This document shows, one piece after another, positions 1 through 6,624 of a stretch of 11,153 bases of DNA. How positions within the stretch are numbered: position 1 is the stretch's first letter; every line of letters begins with the position of its first letter. The stretch is from Planctomycetota bacterium (lineage in GTDB: Bacteria; Planctomycetota; Planctomycetia; Pirellulales; Thermoguttaceae), in the NCBI GenBank assembly GCA_013202535.1, contig JABMRP010000531.1, positions 1 through 11,153 of the forward strand, read 5' to 3'. The notes under the pieces are model-generated. The model was not told the origin of the DNA. It saw only the letters and a program-made list of their open reading frames with translations, and did not search any database. Both the position numbers and the translations under genes were made by a program.

Positions 1-34
1 AGGACGGCGCGGACGAGGACGGCGCGGACGAGGA
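1..34 (+). repeat. 15-bp tandem repeat coding for acidic residues
   Basis: Two exact copies of a 15-base unit (1-15 and 16-30) plus the first four bases of a third lie at the window edge. The period is a multiple of three, so each unit adds D-G-A-D-E to the GGDEF-fold protein. More copies may lie to the left. Confidence 0.75.
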
Positions 35-1181
35 AGCATGGTTCGATGCCCTGGCGGCCAACGGGTTTGCCGATGTCCCAAGCGACGGGGCGCCGGACAA
101 AGAGTCGGCCCTCGACGTGCCGCCAAAGGCAAATTCGGACGACGACGACGCTCGGGAGCGGAGCGAGAACGAACTCTCCGTGGAAGACTTCCAGCAGGCA
201 ATCGAGCAATACGGTGGGAAAGTTACGGAGATCGACGGCCAGTTGCGCCACCTCGCCGAGTCACCCGATCCCGGCGAACTGAAGTCTTGCTTCAGCGAAC
301 TCTCCGAAGTCAACTCCAATTACGCCGAACAACAACAGGCTGCCTACGAGCGATTGGAGGAGCACTGCAAGGAGACTGAGTACTTCGATTCGCTGCACGA
401 CGACATCCAGGCAGCCATGGCCCGCGCGGTCGATCGTATCGATGCCATCGCCGAAATCCTCGATTCGATCGACGGCGATGCCGACGGTAACCTGGACCGA
501 ACCCGTGAAGCGGTGGCCGATCAGACGAGCGGCCTGATCGACGCCAACCACCAAACGCGCGACGTGCTAACTGAAACCATGACCACAATTGCAGGCATGG
601 AAGGCTGGCTGGACGAAATGGGGGGTGAGGATCAGCGAGATTCGCTGACCGGGCTTTCCGATCTGGCCGCGCTGCACCGCACACTGGCCGAACACTGGCG
701 ACGCGACCCGCACCGGACCCGATCCCTGGCCATGGCGATGATCGACGTCGACGAGTTCGCTCGCGTCAACGCGAAATTCGGAACTCCCGTGGGAGATCGC
801 GTGCTCGGTAGTCTGGGGAAGTTTCTGGCCGTTGAAATGCGAGAGCACGGCGGCGCCTTTCGTGTCGCGGGACAGACATTTTCCCTGTTCTTTCCAGAGA
901 GTGACCTTCGTTTTGCCACCGACGTCGCCGAACGCATTCGCCAATCGCTTGAACTGACTTCCTTCCAGTACCATGATTCGCAGTTCCGCGTGACCGTCAG
1001 TTGCGGTGTGACTGAAGCCCAGGCGGATGATTCACTGGAATCGCTCATCTCTCGATTGAAAACGACCGTGCATGAAGCAAAACGCTACGGACGCAACCGA
1101 ACTTTTCTCCACGACGGGAAATTCCCCACTCCCGTCATGCCTCCCAACGTGCCACTGGAAGAAAGGCAGGTCGCCGTCTGA
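1..1181 (+). CDS. GGDEF-fold protein with degenerate signature motif, 5'-partial
   Basis: The reading frame is open from the left edge (first full codon at nt 3), so the N-terminus is missing; 392 residues are visible. The GTG at 117 would only be an internal start. Visible residues 1-30 are very acidic and include a repeated D-G-A-D-E unit. Residues ~60-210 are rich in E, Q, D and A and look helical or coiled-coil. A GGDEF-type domain follows: DSLTG at 213-217, and IDVDEF with the metal-site aspartates at about 248-250. The signature position reads AGQTF (289-293) instead of GG(D/E)EF, and the upstream RxxD inhibitory site reads REHG. In this family the signature acidic residues bind metal and GTP, so c-di-GMP synthesis is unlikely; I infer a receptor, scaffold or pseudo-enzyme role. 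The fold assignment is firm. No transmembrane segment is visible in this part. The protein ends in a short P-rich tail. Confidence 0.88.
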   Translation, partial: DGADEDGADEEAWFDALAANGFADVPSDGAPDKESALDVPPKANSDDDDARERSENELSVEDFQQAIEQYGGKVTEIDGQLRHLAESPDPGELKSCFSELSEVNSNYAEQQQAAYERLEEHCKETEYFDSLHDDIQAAMARAVDRIDAIAEILDSIDGDADGNLDRTREAVADQTSGLIDANHQTRDVLTETMTTIAGMEGWLDEMGGEDQRDSLTGLSDLAALHRTLAEHWRRDPHRTRSLAMAMIDVDEFARVNAKFGTPVGDRVLGSLGKFLAVEMREHGGAFRVAGQTFSLFFPESDLRFATDVAERIRQSLELTSFQYHDSQFRVTVSCGVTEAQADDSLESLISRLKTTVHEAKRYGRNRTFLHDGKFPTPVMPPNVPLEERQVAV

Positions 1182-1206
1182 AGCGTACCTGGTCGCCGTT
1201 GCCGGG

Positions 1207-1276
1207 AGTACCGGTGCCTCTTCTCTGTCCCGCCCAGAACAGAGAGTCCCGCCCAGAATAGAGAAGCGACGGTACT
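1207..1276. repeat. Nested palindrome with internal 19-bp direct repeat
   Basis: This lies in the 275-base gap after the GGDEF-fold gene. The outer arms AGTACCG (1207-1213) and CGGTACT (1270-1276) are perfect reverse complements. Inner arms TTCTCT (1221-1226) and AGAGAA (1260-1265) also pair. Inside are two adjacent 19-base direct repeats (1227-1245 and 1246-1264) differing at one base. An alternative small hairpin pairs 1222-1228 with 1239-1245. There is no T-run, so it is not a classic intrinsic terminator. It may be a REP-like or miniature-element remnant, or an RNA structure ending the upstream transcript. Confidence 0.5.
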
Positions 1277-1381
1277 TCGCGACTGGAGTAGGCACGCTTC
1301 ACACGGATGAACCTGACAACCGATGCGGATACCCTCCACGAATCCTCAGCATGGCGGTCACCACCCCACCGACTCGCGGGA

Positions 1382-1408
1382 TTGACTCGGCATGTAAAAC
1401 GGTATGAT
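1382..1408 (+). promoter_or_regulatory. Candidate sigma70-type promoter for the ferredoxin-like gene
   Basis: TTGACT at 1382-1387 matches the -35 consensus in 5 of 6 bases, and TATGAT at 1403-1408 matches the -10 consensus in 5 of 6. The spacer is 15 bases, shorter than the usual 16-18. Transcription would start near 1415, about 40 bases before the ATG at 1457. The surrounding stretch (about 1381-1440) is more AT-rich than the coding regions. This rests on motif matching only. Confidence 0.4.
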
Positions 1409-1456
1409 TAGTAGCGGGAACGAACCGACTTTTATAGACATCGCGAGCAATCAACC

Positions 1457-2215
1457 ATGGTTCAACGCAAAATCATCCAAATCGATGAAGGGAAATGCAC
1501 GGGATGCGGTGTGTGTGTTCCGTCATGTGCCGAAGGGGCAATCCAGATTGTCGACGGAAAAGCACGCGTGATCTCCGACGCTCATTGCGACGGCCTGGGC
1601 GCCTGTCTGGGCGAGTGCCCGGAAGGAGCGCTGAAGATTATCGAGCGAGAAGCCGACGTGTTCGACGAGGAACTGGTGCAGCAGCATCTCGCCGCGCAGC
1701 AATCCATCGCGCCGGGCTCGTCCGCCCCCTCACCCCCGGCCGGTTGCCCCGGCTCAAGAGTCCAACTGGTCGACGTGCAAGGGAGCATGGCCAGCGCCGA
1801 CGGGACGCCGGCTCGGCCGGCAACCGATCCTCAGCATCCCTCCCAACTGGGCCACTGGCCTGTCCAACTGCCCCTGGTCCCGGCCGGCGCGCCGTTCTTC
1901 CAAAACGCCGATCTGCTGCTGACCGCCACCTGCGTGCCGTTCGCCCATGCCGATTTTCATGAGCGATTCTTGAGCCAGCGGGCCGTGGTCATTGGTTGCC
2001 CGAAGCTCGACGACGCCGGAGCCCATCTCGAAAAGCTCACGCAGATCCTTCGCTCCGGCGCGCCGAAGAGCCTGACCGTGGTTCACATGGAAGTGCCCTG
2101 CTGCACCGCCCTGGTGCGAATCGCGCAGGCGGCGATCGCCGCATCGGGGCGAGAGATGCCCCTGGGACGGATCAAGATTTCCGTTCGCGGCGACGTGCTC
2201 GAAGAAACGGTCTAA
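1457..2215 (+). CDS. Ferredoxin-like iron-sulfur protein with conserved Cys-containing C-terminal domain
   Basis: This is a 252-residue protein without a signal peptide, so probably cytoplasmic. Residues 10-60 are a bacterial two-cluster ferredoxin-type domain. Site one has C14, C17, C20 and C24 (CxxCxxCxxxC). Site two has C44, C50 and C54 but a leucine where the second cysteine belongs (CxxLxxCxxxCP), which could give a [3Fe-4S] cluster or an incomplete site. A proline-rich linker (~75-140) leads to a second conserved domain containing C159 (TCVPFA), C181 (GCPKLD) and the pair C215-C216 (MEVPCC). This layout matches a family of anaerobe-type 4Fe-4S proteins of unknown electron partner; I infer an electron-transfer or cluster-sensing role. 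The ATG at 1457 is the only sensible start, though the ribosome site is weak. It looks monocistronic, between a candidate promoter and a palindrome at its stop. Confidence 0.9.
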   Translation: MVQRKIIQIDEGKCTGCGVCVPSCAEGAIQIVDGKARVISDAHCDGLGACLGECPEGALKIIEREADVFDEELVQQHLAAQQSIAPGSSAPSPPAGCPGSRVQLVDVQGSMASADGTPARPATDPQHPSQLGHWPVQLPLVPAGAPFFQNADLLLTATCVPFAHADFHERFLSQRAVVIGCPKLDDAGAHLEKLTQILRSGAPKSLTVVHMEVPCCTALVRIAQAAIAASGREMPLGRIKISVRGDVLEETV

Positions 2216-2253
2216 CAGCCCGTTGAAAAAGGGGCCAGGCACCCCGGGCTGTT
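2214..2253. repeat. REP-like palindrome overlapping the ferredoxin-like stop codon
   Basis: AACAGCCCG (2214-2222) and CGGGCTGTT (2245-2253) are perfect 9-base inverted repeats, and an inner GGG/CCC (2231-2233, 2242-2244) can extend the stem. The left arm includes the last two bases of the TAA stop. The inner text (GAAAAAGGGGCCAGGCACC) resembles repeat text I associate with REP/RAYT-type elements in planctomycetes and other bacteria; that association is from memory. It could act as a factor-independent or Rho-blocking 3' structure, although no T-run follows it. The remaining bases to 2348 show no other feature. Confidence 0.55.
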
Positions 2254-2348
2254 GCACTCCGTCGCCCGAGCCGATATCGTGAACACCGGCCGTCCGACCG
2301 CGCCGGGACGCAAGTGCCTGGGCGAAACCTATCCGAAAGAACGAGCCC

Positions 2349-5300
2349 ATGATCGCGTCTCTGCTGACGAAAATTGTGCCCGCCGCGATGCTCGCGCTGG
2401 CATCCGTCCCACAGGCTCTTGCCAATCCCCCCACCCACGCCGAACCGGCCGGAGCCGATGAGGACATCGTCAAGACGGATCCGACCGAAGCGGCGCGTCT
2501 CGAAACGCGCCTGGTCACCGGCACGCGGCAACTCACCTTCGAGGGACGCCGAGCCGGCGAAGGATACTTCAATCCGGCCGGCACGGAGATGGTCTTCCAA
2601 AGCGAGCGCGAGCCGGGCAACCCGTTCTTCCAGATCTACGTGATGGATCTCGAAACGGGTGACGTCCAGCGAGTTTCGCCCGGGTTCGGGAAGACCACGT
2701 GCGCCTGGCTTCACCCCGACGGCAACCGCCTGCTCTTCTCGTCGACCCACCAGGACAAGCAAGCCCGGCAGAAGCAGACCGACGAACTCAAGCTGCGGGC
2801 CGAGGGAAAGCAGCGCCGCTATTCTTGGGATTACGATCCACACTACGACGTCTACGTCCACGACCGAAAGACCGGCACCTCGACCAACGTGACCCATACC
2901 CGGGGCTACGACGCCGAAGGATCGTTTTCGCCCGACGGCCGGCTTATCGCCTTTGCGTCCAACCGGCTCGCCTATACCGAGACACTCAGCGAGGAAGAGC
3001 AGAAGAAGTTCGAGATCGATCCGGCCTACATGATGGATCTCTATGTGATGAACGCCGACGGCACAAACGTCCGCCGGGTCACCAGCGAGCCGGGATACGA
3101 CGGCGGGCCGTTCTTCTCGCCCGACGGACGCCGTATCTGCTGGCGGCATTTTTCCGAAAACGGCGCCACCGCCGAGATCATGACGATGAACGTCGACGGC
3201 ACCGACAAGCGCCGCCTCACCCAGATGGGCGCTATGTCCTGGGCACCTTTCTATCACCCCAGCGGCGAGTATCTGATCTTCACCACCAACCGCCACGGAT
3301 TCGCCAATTTTGAACTCTACATGATCGATACGGAGGCCAACTCGGCACCCGTCCGCGTGACCCATACGGCCGGTTTCGACGGACTGCCCGTTTTCACTCC
3401 CGACGGAAAACGGCTCGCCTGGACCACCCGGCGCGGCGCGGCGAAGCAATCGCAGATCCACATCGCCGATTTCAACCATGCCGCGGCAAGGAAACTGCTG
3501 GGGCTGGATCGGCGTACCGGCTCGACCTCAGCGCCGGCGGCCGGCGAGACCGACTCGGCACGACGCGAGGCGACCCAAGCAAGCCGGGAAACATCGCCCG
3601 ACTTCACCGCCGAGGACGTTCGCCGCCACGTCGAGTACCTCTGTCGCGAGGAGTTGGCCGGTCGCATGACGGGCACTCGGGGCGAACGGTTGGCCACGGC
3701 CTACGTGGCTGAGTATTTCGAGCAACTCGGGTTGCAGCCGGCCGGCGACGACGGCTCGTGGTTTCAGCAGTTTTCTTTCACCGCCGGCGCCGCGCTGGGC
3801 ACCCACAACCGTCTGGCCGCCGGCGACCGCCGCTACACGGTCGACGAGGATTGGCGCCCGCTGGCTTTCTCGAAGACGGGCAAGATCGAAGCGGCGCCGG
3901 TCGTGTTTGCCGGTTACGGACTAACGGCCCCCAAGACCGACGACCAAGAGGCCTACGACTCGTACGCCCATCTCGACGTAACCGACAAGTGGGTCCTCGT
4001 GCTACGTTACCTGCCCGAGGGGATCGACCCCAAACGTCGCCAACATTTGGCTCGCTTCTCCACGCTTCGCTACAAGGCCATGTTGGCTCGCGACAAGAAG
4101 GCCCGGGGGCTGATCGTCGTCAGCGGTCCAAACTCGAAAGTGAAAAACCAACTGGCGCGGTTGCGTTTCGACGGGTCGCTCTCCGGCTCGAGTATTCCGG
4201 TCATCAGCGTGACCGACCGCGTGGCCGGCCCGTGGTTTTCAGAGGCGGAAGAGAATCTCAAGCAGTTGCAGGACACGCTCGACAAGGGGCAGTTGGTGAT
4301 GGGGTTTGAGCTTTCCGGCGTAACGCTTTCCGGCCAGATCGACGTTCAGCGAATCAAGAGCACCGGGCGCAACGTGTTGGGCCGGTTGGCGGCCGGTGAC
4401 CAGCCGAGCGGGCAGATGGTGGTCATCGGTGCCCATGTCGATCACCTGGGCACCGGACACGCCGGGGCGTCGCTGGCCCGCGAGGACGAGAAGGACGGCA
4501 TCCATTACGGCGCCGACGACAACGCCTCGGGCACCGCCGCGATGCTCGAAGCGGCCCAGTATCTGGCCTCGCTCAAGGCCCGGGGTAAATTGCCGCTGAA
4601 GCGCGACGTTGTGTTTGCCGCCTGGTCGGGTGAAGAACTGGGCACTCTCGGATCGGCCCATTTCGTTCGCTCGATGCAAGAGTCGCTCGGAGATACGTCC
4701 GAAGGTAAAAGCCATCCGGCAGAGGAAGAAGATGACCAAAAGAACTCGATTTACCCCGCCGTCGCCGCGTGTCTGAACATGGACATGGTCGGCCGGTTGG
4801 AAAAAGCCCTGGTGCTCGGCGGCACGGGTTCCTCCAGTATCTGGACCGGCGAGATCGAACGCCGCAACGCGCCCATCGGCCTGCCCATCACGCCCCGGGC
4901 CGACAGCTATCTCCCCTCCGACGCAACGCCGTTTTATCTGGCGGGCGTACCGATTCTCTCGGCATTCACCGGCTCGCACAGCGATTACCACACGCCGCGC
5001 GACACGCCCGACAAACTCAACTACGAAGGCGCGGCACGGATCGCGCGATTCGTGGCGTTGGTCACTCGCTCGGTTGCTGTACGCGAGGCGGCCCCCGATT
5101 ACATCAAGCAAAAGGCCCCGACCGCCGGGCGCCGAGCCCATCTCCGTGCGTATCTCGGCACGATTCCCGACTATGCCGAGTCGGACCTCAAGGGCTTGAA
5201 ACTCTCGGGCGTCTCGGGCGGTGCTCCGGCGGACAAGGCCGGCTTGCGCACGGGCGACCTGATCGTCGAGTTGGCCGGCCGAAAGATCGAGAACATCTAC

Positions 5301-5411
5301 GACTACACCTACGCCATCGAGGCGCTGAAGATCGGCCAGGAAGTCTCGATCATCGTGGTCCGCGGCGAAAAGCGGCTGACGCTAAAGATCACGCCCGGCT
5401 CGCGAGAATGA
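2349..5411 (+). CDS. Exported PD40 propeller / M28 zinc peptidase / PDZ fusion
   Basis: This is a 1020-residue multidomain protein. A signal peptide covers residues 1-25, with likely cleavage after ALA. Six PD40/TolB-like beta-propeller motifs (forms of F-S-P-D-G-R) start near residues 75, 122, 193, 256, 302 and 349. After a linker, an M28 metallopeptidase begins near 418, carrying a PA-like insert at about 500-630. The expected di-zinc and catalytic residues are present: H696 (GAHVDH), D723/D724 (GADDNASG), E762-E763 (SGEELG), D812 (NMDM) and H881 (YHTPRDT). A PDZ domain fills about 935-1018. M28 enzymes are mostly aminopeptidases or carboxypeptidases, so I infer periplasmic or surface peptide breakdown, with the propeller and PDZ giving substrate or partner binding. 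The start is chosen for its signal peptide; the ribosome site is weak. It is much longer than single-domain M28 enzymes and shows no break. Confidence 0.93.
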   Translation: MIASLLTKIVPAAMLALASVPQALANPPTHAEPAGADEDIVKTDPTEAARLETRLVTGTRQLTFEGRRAGEGYFNPAGTEMVFQSEREPGNPFFQIYVMDLETGDVQRVSPGFGKTTCAWLHPDGNRLLFSSTHQDKQARQKQTDELKLRAEGKQRRYSWDYDPHYDVYVHDRKTGTSTNVTHTRGYDAEGSFSPDGRLIAFASNRLAYTETLSEEEQKKFEIDPAYMMDLYVMNADGTNVRRVTSEPGYDGGPFFSPDGRRICWRHFSENGATAEIMTMNVDGTDKRRLTQMGAMSWAPFYHPSGEYLIFTTNRHGFANFELYMIDTEANSAPVRVTHTAGFDGLPVFTPDGKRLAWTTRRGAAKQSQIHIADFNHAAARKLLGLDRRTGSTSAPAAGETDSARREATQASRETSPDFTAEDVRRHVEYLCREELAGRMTGTRGERLATAYVAEYFEQLGLQPAGDDGSWFQQFSFTAGAALGTHNRLAAGDRRYTVDEDWRPLAFSKTGKIEAAPVVFAGYGLTAPKTDDQEAYDSYAHLDVTDKWVLVLRYLPEGIDPKRRQHLARFSTLRYKAMLARDKKARGLIVVSGPNSKVKNQLARLRFDGSLSGSSIPVISVTDRVAGPWFSEAEENLKQLQDTLDKGQLVMGFELSGVTLSGQIDVQRIKSTGRNVLGRLAAGDQPSGQMVVIGAHVDHLGTGHAGASLAREDEKDGIHYGADDNASGTAAMLEAAQYLASLKARGKLPLKRDVVFAAWSGEELGTLGSAHFVRSMQESLGDTSEGKSHPAEEEDDQKNSIYPAVAACLNMDMVGRLEKALVLGGTGSSSIWTGEIERRNAPIGLPITPRADSYLPSDATPFYLAGVPILSAFTGSHSDYHTPRDTPDKLNYEGAARIARFVALVTRSVAVREAAPDYIKQKAPTAGRRAHLRAYLGTIPDYAESDLKGLKLSGVSGGAPADKAGLRTGDLIVELAGRKIENIYDYTYAIEALKIGQEVSIIVVRGEKRLTLKITPGSRE

Positions 5412-5431
5412 GAGGACCCGGTTCTCACGCG
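5401..5431. terminator. Hairpin spanning both stop codons of a convergent gene pair
   Basis: CGCGAGAA (5401-5408) can pair with TTCT (5422-5425) and CGCG (5428-5431), with a two-base bulge. The hairpin contains the TGA of the M28 fusion (5409-5411) and the stop of the opposite gene (5425-5427). The genes are only 13 bases apart, so it could end transcription from both sides. There is no T-run on either strand, so the terminator role is inferred. Confidence 0.3.
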
Positions 5432-5850
5432 AAGATGAATTCCCCGGCCACAAACGAGGTGAGGTTGGCGGCGACGATGACCGTGAAGTCGCGGAACGTA
5501 GCCTGTCGAGAAGACGGCTTGGCGCTTACGCAGACGAGATAGAAAAGTCCGCATTCGGCCAACGGCGCGAAGGTCTCGGCCACGGCCAGATACGCCACGC
5601 GACCGTAAGGTTGCCAAACGGCGTAAGGCAGCACCAGGACCACGATCGGATAGGTACAGGCGGTGAGCCACACCCCGGCCAGTAGCCGATGGCTTGTCGG
5701 ATGACGCCGCGACAATCCAAAAAGCAGCACCGGGATCTCGATGACCACGGTGATCAGATAGCCGATGGGCAGGAACTGCCAGGCTTCGTGAGGAGGGGGC
5801 GGCACGGTCGCGTGTACCTGGGATTTCGGGGAACTAGGCGGTGATTCCAA
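5425..5850 (-). CDS. Small four-helix membrane protein of unknown function
   Basis: This protein of about 141 residues has a short proline-rich N-terminus and four strongly hydrophobic segments, near residues 27-45, 57-78, 86-107 and 122-140. It ends almost directly after the last helix. A C-terminal pattern NLTSFVAGE is noticeable, but I do not recognise a named family. Helix three holds polar residues (E, C) that could be functional. There is no ATG in frame after the upstream stop: the start is a TTG at 5850 or a GTG at 5805, and neither has a clear ribosome site. The hydrophobic pattern, which is hard to get by chance, supports a real gene. It is convergent with the M28 fusion and divergent from 6030-6611. 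Confidence 0.7.
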   Translation of the reverse strand: MESPPSSPKSQVHATVPPPPHEAWQFLPIGYLITVVIEIPVLLFGLSRRHPTSHRLLAGVWLTACTYPIVVLVLPYAVWQPYGRVAYLAVAETFAPLAECGLFYLVCVSAKPSSRQATFRDFTVIVAANLTSFVAGEFIFA

Positions 5851-5920
5851 TCGTCCAAGGGCGAAGGAAGACGATGCGTCAACACGTTACCATGGCCGGG
5901 AGCGAGGATCCAGTGGATTA

Positions 5921-5994
5921 GACCCCCTCACAGAGGGGAAGCAGGCTGGCCTCACGGACAGAAATAGGGTAGGATCACCCAAACAGAGGGGGTC
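5921..5994. repeat. Spaced inverted repeat in the divergent intergenic region
   Basis: GACCCCCT (5921-5928) and AGGGGGTC (5987-5994) are perfect 8-base inverted repeats flanking about 58 bases. The left arm also forms a small local hairpin, CCCCT (5924-5928) with AGGGG (5934-5938). The pair sits in the 179-base gap between divergent genes, just upstream of the ribosome site of 6030-6611. It could be an operator or RNA structure; no clear promoter hexamers were found around it. Confidence 0.3.
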
Positions 5995-6016
5995 CAGGCA
6001 ATGCGAACTTTCGCAC

Positions 6017-6024
6017 GGGAGGAG
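6017..6024 (+). promoter_or_regulatory. Strong Shine-Dalgarno site for 6030-6611
   Basis: GGGAGGAG lies five bases before the ATG at 6030 and is the strongest ribosome site in the window; it fixes that start. A short stem, TGCGA (6002-6006) with TCGCA (6011-6015), sits directly upstream and might affect access to it. Confidence 0.7.
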
Positions 6025-6029
6025 AAGAC

Positions 6030-6611
6030 ATGAGCCGTGGTAGAGAAAACGTTCGGTGGGCGTGCGTGGCTTTGGTCGGACTCGTATGTATCGGCACGGT
6101 GCAAACGGCCCTGGCTAACTTGGCGCCGCCGCCCCAACAGCCCGAGCGGCCACCGAAATTTGTGTTCGAGTCGCCCAAACCGGCCCAGTCCGCACCGGCC
6201 GCCTTCGTTGTCCGAATCGATCGAAGCCAGAATGACTGCCGCATCGTCATTCCGAGGAAACTGCTTGCCCAGAACGTGTCGATCGAAACGGAAGCAACCG
6301 TTTCGAGCATGGAGAGCCGCACGGTGGTGGCGGGGACGGTTCTCTCGATGGTCCTTGCCGGCGGTGTGCTGGTATTGGTCTTTGCCCGACGCCGGAAGAC
6401 GCGGATGGCGGTGGCCGCTTCCCTGGCCGTGGTCGCCAGTCTGGTGATCTTCGCCGGCACGACCGTGGCCGATTTGGCCGTGCCGGGGCGTACCCCATCC
6501 GCTAACAGGCCGCCGATAAAACCTACCCCCACCGTCGTCGTGGAAATGACGGATCAGGGCAACGAAATCGTCTTGGTCATCGGCCGCGATGCGCCGGCGG
6601 TGCTGAAGTAG
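6030..6611 (+). CDS. Exported/membrane protein of unknown function
   Basis: This 193-residue protein belongs to no family I recognise. Residues 1-29 are a signal peptide or N-terminal anchor, with a likely cleavage after ALA. A proline-rich stretch (~31-57) and a small polar domain (~58-97) follow. Two hydrophobic helices lie at about 99-119 and 126-148, separated by a basic loop of R and K, which places that loop in the cytoplasm by the positive-inside rule. A last proline-rich stretch leads to a short strand-like tail (~170-193) outside. The start is fixed by the ribosome site at 6017-6024. It is followed after 13 bases by the MFS gene in the same direction, so the two are probably co-transcribed. 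The paired extracytoplasmic regions suggest an envelope-anchored role, but this is only topology. Confidence 0.75.
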   Translation: MSRGRENVRWACVALVGLVCIGTVQTALANLAPPPQQPERPPKFVFESPKPAQSAPAAFVVRIDRSQNDCRIVIPRKLLAQNVSIETEATVSSMESRTVVAGTVLSMVLAGGVLVLVFARRRKTRMAVAASLAVVASLVIFAGTTVADLAVPGRTPSANRPPIKPTPTVVVEMTDQGNEIVLVIGRDAPAVLK

Positions 6612-6624
6612 ACCGAACCACACC

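Noticed and set aside
1207..1276. CRISPR-like array from the adjacent 19-base repeats
   Set aside because: Only two abutting copies without spacers, and no cas genes in the window.
1032..1407. Overlapping small frames on both strands after the GGDEF-fold gene
   Set aside because: They cross the palindrome and direct repeat, have low-complexity translations, and show no start signals.
2172..3479. 435-residue open frame on the minus strand opposite the M28 fusion
   Set aside because: It lies against a strongly supported gene, has no recognisable domain, and is the kind of long antisense frame expected in GC-rich codon usage. The same applies to 1754-2620 and 4239-5141 on the minus strand.
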